From: Halapricum desulfuricans
GTDB taxonomy: Archaea; Halobacteriota; Halobacteria; Halobacteriales; Haloarculaceae
Length of the DNA: 64,000 bases
Assembly (NCBI RefSeq): GCF_017094465.1
Contig: NZ_CP064791.1
Coordinates: forward strand, 1,488,001 to 1,552,000
Reading direction: 5' to 3'
This document shows positions 60,351 to 64,000 of the stretch, piece after piece. Made by a program: the position numbers and the translations under genes. The stretch's first letter is position 1; each line of letters starts with the position of its first letter. The notes under the pieces are model-generated. The model made no database searches, was not told the DNA's origin, and saw only the letters and a program-made list of their open reading frames with translations.

Positions 60351-62414
60351 TCACGAGTTATCAGACCGTCCCGGAGCGAGTCCGTACGGTTCCCCGCGCA
60401 GGTGGCTCTCGACCAGCAAGACGTACGTCGCCTGACTCCACTGGAGATTCGAGTTCCAGTCGACCGTGCCGTCACTCGCGACCCGCTCGGGGAGCAGGTC
60501 TGCCGTGGTCGTCCACTCGCCTGCGTGTTCGCGGACGTGTGTTGTCACCGCGTCCGGATCGAGGCCGCTCTGCCAGCGGACCACATCGGCGTAGGCTTCA
60601 CACAGGGGCCAGCCGCCGTCGTCCGGTCCGCCGGTCGGCGTGTATCGGTCACCGGGATAGCGACCGATGCAAGGCGTCTCTTCTGCCACCCACGCCGGAT
60701 CCTCGGTCAGTTCGACCGTCGAGCGCATCGTGTCGGCGTCCGCAGCGACGACGTTCCACGGCCAGTAGGCCATGAACGCCGCCGCGTCAGGCCGGGCGTC
60801 GGGTGCAGGGTCGCCGCCGTGTTCCGGTTTATCGGCAGTCACGAAGTGATCACCGTAGGGCGTCCCCGTCCGGTAGCAGTACGTCTCGAAGTTGTCCGCC
60901 CACACGTCGGCCCGCTTGCGACACCGGACTGCGAACTCGTCCTCACCACGGGCCTCGGCCAGCTCGGCCATACATCGCAGGCCTGCGATAGCGGCCGCCG
61001 ATCCCTCCGTGGAGTGGCCCCACGTCTCCTCCCAGGGGTCCTGATGAGCGTCGGGAAACCCCCAGCCGTTGTCCCACTCCAGCAGGAACTCCGCAGCACG
61101 GCGGGACATATCGTAGTGTACATCGAGGACGCCGTCGTCGCCGGTCTCCCGCCAGGTCAGCCAGTGGGCGTAGATCGGCCCGCCGACCTGGTCGAGCTGG
61201 AGGGCAGTCCAGTGGGACGAGCCGTCCGTATAGTAGTTCTGCCACCAGGTGCCGTGACGTTCGATTCCGCGGTCGTCTACCACGTCACCGGTGATCTGGA
61301 CGTCATCCAGCCACGCGACGGCGTCCCGAGCTTCCCGATCAGCGCCAGCCGCCAGCAGCGCCTGGATCATGATCACCTGATCGCGCGGCCAGATGAACCG
61401 GTAGGTCATGTTCTTGGGCTTGAACGCGCCGGCAACCATCCCGCCGGAGCTGTCGCGAGCAGCCCGAATCGCTGTCAACGACCGCTCGTAGCGATCGTCG
61501 ACCGCGTCCTCGCCGGTCGGGGCGGTTGTGACGCCCGCGTGCCAGGATTCCCAGGCGTCGGCGAAGGCCGCGCGATCGGTCTCGTACCCCGCGTCGAGAG
61601 CGGCGACTGCGTGATCGATAGCCGACTCGGCGTCGTGAGCGAAGCCGATGGCAGTCGTCCACTCGACCCGCTCGATGTCCTCGACGAACAGGCCGAACCC
61701 GCCGTCCAGATCACCCGCGCCCGCCGTGGAATTGGTGAGCCAGCCGTTGTTGTCCTCGTAGATCTCTGCCCAGGCGCTACGCTCGCGGCCGGTCGACTCG
61801 CCAGCGTGGCCGATCCGATAGCCGTCGAAACGCCGCTGTCCGTCGTGTTCCTGAACGATCGCCAGAAAGCGGTCGTCGTCGTCGGCCACGATCACGTCGT
61901 GGTCGGGGGTACACCGCGCCTGCGCCTCGTGGACGGCGTTTGGATCCTCGTGACTGTGACCGTTGATCCCGAAGTTGAGCAGCGTGTACAGCGTCCGATC
62001 ACCGGCCTCCTCGAAGGTGGCCTCGCTGTGGATCGTCATCGAGCAGCGATCGACGCTCTCGACGACCCGCTGGGAGAGGGTCGCACCCATCCCATCGGCG
62101 AAGACGAACTCGTTATCGAGATGAATCTCGGGGACGCGGCTGGACGCCCAGTCGACGTCGCTCGCGACGGCGTCGTCGCGGTTGTCAAGCGTCTGCTCGC
62201 GCTCGGGATCCCACAGCAACGTGTGGTAATCGTAAAACAGTTCGATGTCAGAGCGGAACGCGGACGTCTCCTCGATGATCGCCCCCTCGGCGTCGATCCG
62301 GGGGTTCGCGGCGTAGCAATTGGCTGAAACCAGCACGTGCTGGCCGTCACCCGCCGGTGTGCTCGCGATGGCATCCTTGTCGCTGGGTACCTGAAAGTCG
62401 ATCGGGGGCTCCAT
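60351..62414 (-). CDS. GH15 family glucoamylase-like enzyme, cytoplasmic
   Basis: A 687-residue enzyme from ATG 62414. It has an N-terminal beta-sandwich (residues 1-270) and an (alpha/alpha)6 barrel. FIWPRDQVIMIQALL, DPWEETWGHSTEGSA (general acid Glu), WPWNV and LLPERVASDG-NLQWSQATYV (base Glu in PER) fit GH15. No signal is visible, so it should release glucose from short alpha-glucans inside the cell. A GTG at 62495 would add 27 residues, but the minus-strand CTATTTC element near 62445 fits the ATG better. Confidence 0.85.
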   Translation of the reverse strand: MEPPIDFQVPSDKDAIASTPAGDGQHVLVSANCYAANPRIDAEGAIIEETSAFRSDIELFYDYHTLLWDPEREQTLDNRDDAVASDVDWASSRVPEIHLDNEFVFADGMGATLSQRVVESVDRCSMTIHSEATFEEAGDRTLYTLLNFGINGHSHEDPNAVHEAQARCTPDHDVIVADDDDRFLAIVQEHDGQRRFDGYRIGHAGESTGRERSAWAEIYEDNNGWLTNSTAGAGDLDGGFGLFVEDIERVEWTTAIGFAHDAESAIDHAVAALDAGYETDRAAFADAWESWHAGVTTAPTGEDAVDDRYERSLTAIRAARDSSGGMVAGAFKPKNMTYRFIWPRDQVIMIQALLAAGADREARDAVAWLDDVQITGDVVDDRGIERHGTWWQNYYTDGSSHWTALQLDQVGGPIYAHWLTWRETGDDGVLDVHYDMSRRAAEFLLEWDNGWGFPDAHQDPWEETWGHSTEGSAAAIAGLRCMAELAEARGEDEFAVRCRKRADVWADNFETYCYRTGTPYGDHFVTADKPEHGGDPAPDARPDAAAFMAYWPWNVVAADADTMRSTVELTEDPAWVAEETPCIGRYPGDRYTPTGGPDDGGWPLCEAYADVVRWQSGLDPDAVTTHVREHAGEWTTTADLLPERVASDGTVDWNSNLQWSQATYVLLVESHLRGEPYGLAPGRSDNS

Positions 62415-62555
62415 GTGTGTCTGTACCACGCGAGGCTGGGTGAAATAGCTGTGGCCGGCGTGCGTCTCGCCTGCCCGGGCGCGAGCCTGTGACACACGAG
62501 ACCTTGATCGCCTCCCCGGACATACCGAGGTCTCGATCGCCTCCCGGAGAGACGG

Positions 62556-64000
62556 TTACTCTTCGAGTGCGTTCTCGAAATGTGCGGCCGTGACCGATAT
62601 TTCGTCGGCGTACTCGTTGGCCTCCTCGGGTGCGTGAGCGAGCACGATATCGTCGATAGCGGCGATCGTGGCCTTTCGGACCAGCGCCTCGATCTCCGCG
62701 CCGGAGTACCCCTCCGTCCTGGTCACCAGCTCTTCGAGGTCGACGCCCCCGCCGAGGGGCTTGTCTCGCGTGTGGACGTCGAGTATTTTCCGTCGGGCGT
62801 CGGCGTCGGGCAGAGGGACCTCGATGTGCTCTTCGAGTCGCCCGGGTCGCAACAGCGCGTCGTCGATCGCAGCCTTGCGATTGGTCGCGGCGACGACGAC
62901 GAGGTTGGGGTTCTCGGCGACCCCGTCCAGTTCAGTCAGTAGTTGGGAGACGACGCGCTCGGTCACCTCGTTGGAGTCCCCACGTCGGCCCGCGATGGCG
63001 TCGATCTCGTCGAGGAAGACGATCGTCGGCGCGGTCTGGCGAGCCCGATCGAACACTTCCCGGACCGACTCCTCGGACTCGCCGACGTATCGATCCAGTA
63101 GCTCGGGGCCGTTGACGTGAACGAAGTTGACCCCACTTTCGCCGGCCAGCGCTCGCGCGAGCAACGTCTTGCCAGTCCCTGGAGGCCCGTGTAACAGGAC
63201 GCCGCTGGGCGGTTCGGTGTCGGCGGCGTCGAACAGCGGCCCGTACTGTAGCGGCCACTCGACGGCCCGTTCGAGCGCCTCCTTGGCGTCGTCCAGCCCA
63301 CCGACGGCCTCGAAGTCGACGCTCGGGGATTCGGCGACGTACTCCCGCATCGCCGAGGGGTCGACCGATGCCAGTGCCGCCTCGAAGTCCTCGCGACTGA
63401 CCGTCGGCCGTTCCTGATCCCGTCGCAACGCGTGCATCGCGGCCTCGGTCGTCAGGCTCTCGACGTCGGCACCGACGAACCCGTGCGTCCGCTCGGCGAT
63501 CCGGTCGAGGTCAACGTCCGCTGCCAGTGGCATCCCTCGCGTGTGCACATCGAGGATTTCCCGGCGACCGTCGACGCCCGGCACGCCGATCTCGATCTCC
63601 CGGTCGAAGCGCCCGCCCCGGCGCAACGCGGGGTCGACCGCATCGACGCGGTTAGTCGCACCGATGACCACGACACGGCCACGGTCTTCGAGCCCGTCCA
63701 TCAGCGTCAGTAGCTGGGCGACCACACGGTTCTCCATGTCGCTGTCGTCGTCGCGAGCGCCCGCGATCGAGTCGACTTCGTCGATGAACAAGATCGCCGG
63801 GGCGTTCTCGGTCGCCTGATCGAACGCCTCGCGCAGCCGCTCCTCACTTTCGCCCTTGTACTTCGAGACGATTTCCGGACCGGAGATGACATCGAAGTAG
63901 GCATCGACCTCGTTCGCGACCGCCCGGGCGATCAGCGTCTTGCCGGTCCCCGGCGGGCCGTACAGCAAGACGCCGCTCGGCGGCGCGATCGACAGCCGCC
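62556..64000 (-). CDS. CDC48/VCP-type AAA+ ATPase, 5' end outside the window
   Basis: At least 480 residues; the coding frame continues to the window edge, so the start is missing. It has two AAA modules. D1 has GPPGTGKT, FIDEVDSIAG and the arginine-finger region ALRRGGRFDREIE. D2 has HGPPGTGKTLLARALAG, FLDEIDAIAGRR and LLRPGRLEEHIEV. Both Walker A and B are intact. CDC48 unfolds tagged or damaged proteins, often for the proteasome. The missing N-terminal substrate-binding domain lies to the right. Confidence 0.92.
   Translation of the reverse strand, partial: RLSIAPPSGVLLYGPPGTGKTLIARAVANEVDAYFDVISGPEIVSKYKGESEERLREAFDQATENAPAILFIDEVDSIAGARDDDSDMENRVVAQLLTLMDGLEDRGRVVVIGATNRVDAVDPALRRGGRFDREIEIGVPGVDGRREILDVHTRGMPLAADVDLDRIAERTHGFVGADVESLTTEAAMHALRRDQERPTVSREDFEAALASVDPSAMREYVAESPSVDFEAVGGLDDAKEALERAVEWPLQYGPLFDAADTEPPSGVLLHGPPGTGKTLLARALAGESGVNFVHVNGPELLDRYVGESEESVREVFDRARQTAPTIVFLDEIDAIAGRRGDSNEVTERVVSQLLTELDGVAENPNLVVVAATNRKAAIDDALLRPGRLEEHIEVPLPDADARRKILDVHTRDKPLGGGVDLEELVTRTEGYSGAEIEALVRKATIAAIDDIVLAHAPEEANEYADEISVTAAHFENALEE

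Overview
The window is chromosomal DNA of an extremely halophilic archaeon (class Halobacteria). The evidence is high G+C, strongly acidic predicted proteins, TATA-like boxes centred about 27 nt before start codons (leaderless transcripts), a family B DNA polymerase carrying inteins, archaeal TFE, Tat-exported surface proteins with PGF-CTERM tails, and many small haloarchaea-specific proteins. The polysaccharide-degrading genes would suit a Halorhabdus-like or related Haloarculaceae genome, but that is inference. I see no rRNA, tRNA, CRISPR array or insertion sequence, and no gap over 300 bases without a gene.

Layout. 0-8 kb: the start of a phosphohexomutase (cut by the edge), a two-domain winged-helix regulator, a GNAT enzyme, three membrane proteins, a chorismate-using synthase pair (component I plus a glutamine amidotransferase with a repeat-filled insertion), a helix-hairpin-helix protein and aroE. 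8-17.5 kb: a small membrane protein, the sufC-sufB-sufD iron-sulfur assembly operon, and polB, whose product is interrupted by two inteins. 17.5-28.5 kb: OsmC, a DHH phosphoesterase and three universal stress proteins, several small conserved haloarchaeal proteins, a bactofilin-like protein, a FabG/PhaB-type reductase, YchF and a zinc-ribbon protein. 28.5-32 kb: a divergent ArsR regulator / cysteine-motif membrane protein pair and an alpha/beta hydrolase. 32-43 kb: an information-processing and repair district with endonuclease V, an AN1-rhomboid protease, a PolX operon with a Mut7-C protein, a possible PD-(D/E)XK protein, Nudix, a CinA C-domain protein, a PHP protein, Tfx and TRAM proteins. 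43-54 kb: HMG-CoA synthase (isoprenoid lipids), a Gfo/Idh/MocA oxidoreductase, then two Tat-exported, PGF-CTERM-anchored proteins sharing glucodextranase C-terminal-type and PKD-like domains, the larger with a GH13 amylase domain. 54-60 kb: the overlapping tfe-DUF2110-lipoprotein operon, the MoCF half of CinA, an NAD-kinase-like protein, a PhoU-type regulator, two small proteins and an SRPBCC protein. 60-64 kb: a cytoplasmic GH15 glucoamylase and a CDC48-type AAA ATPase running off the right edge.

How the genes may work together. The surface GH13 protein and its catalytic-domain-free partner could bind and cut alpha-glucan outside the cell, and the cytoplasmic GH15 enzyme could finish the oligosaccharides inside; this is inference from domain content. 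PolX, Mut7-C, endonuclease V and the nuclease-like protein lie within 6 kb of one another and suggest a repair neighbourhood.

Most interesting signals: a small family of hairpins with an identical 11-nt loop and differing but paired stems, two copies of which sit inside the amidotransferase insertion; a duplicated 3' end of the DHH gene; a polB intein ending in Gly-Gln instead of His-Asn; an ArsR/CxCxCC membrane protein pair; a haloarchaeal protein with PD-x8-ENK and a cysteine cluster; and a structured leader before the amylase gene.
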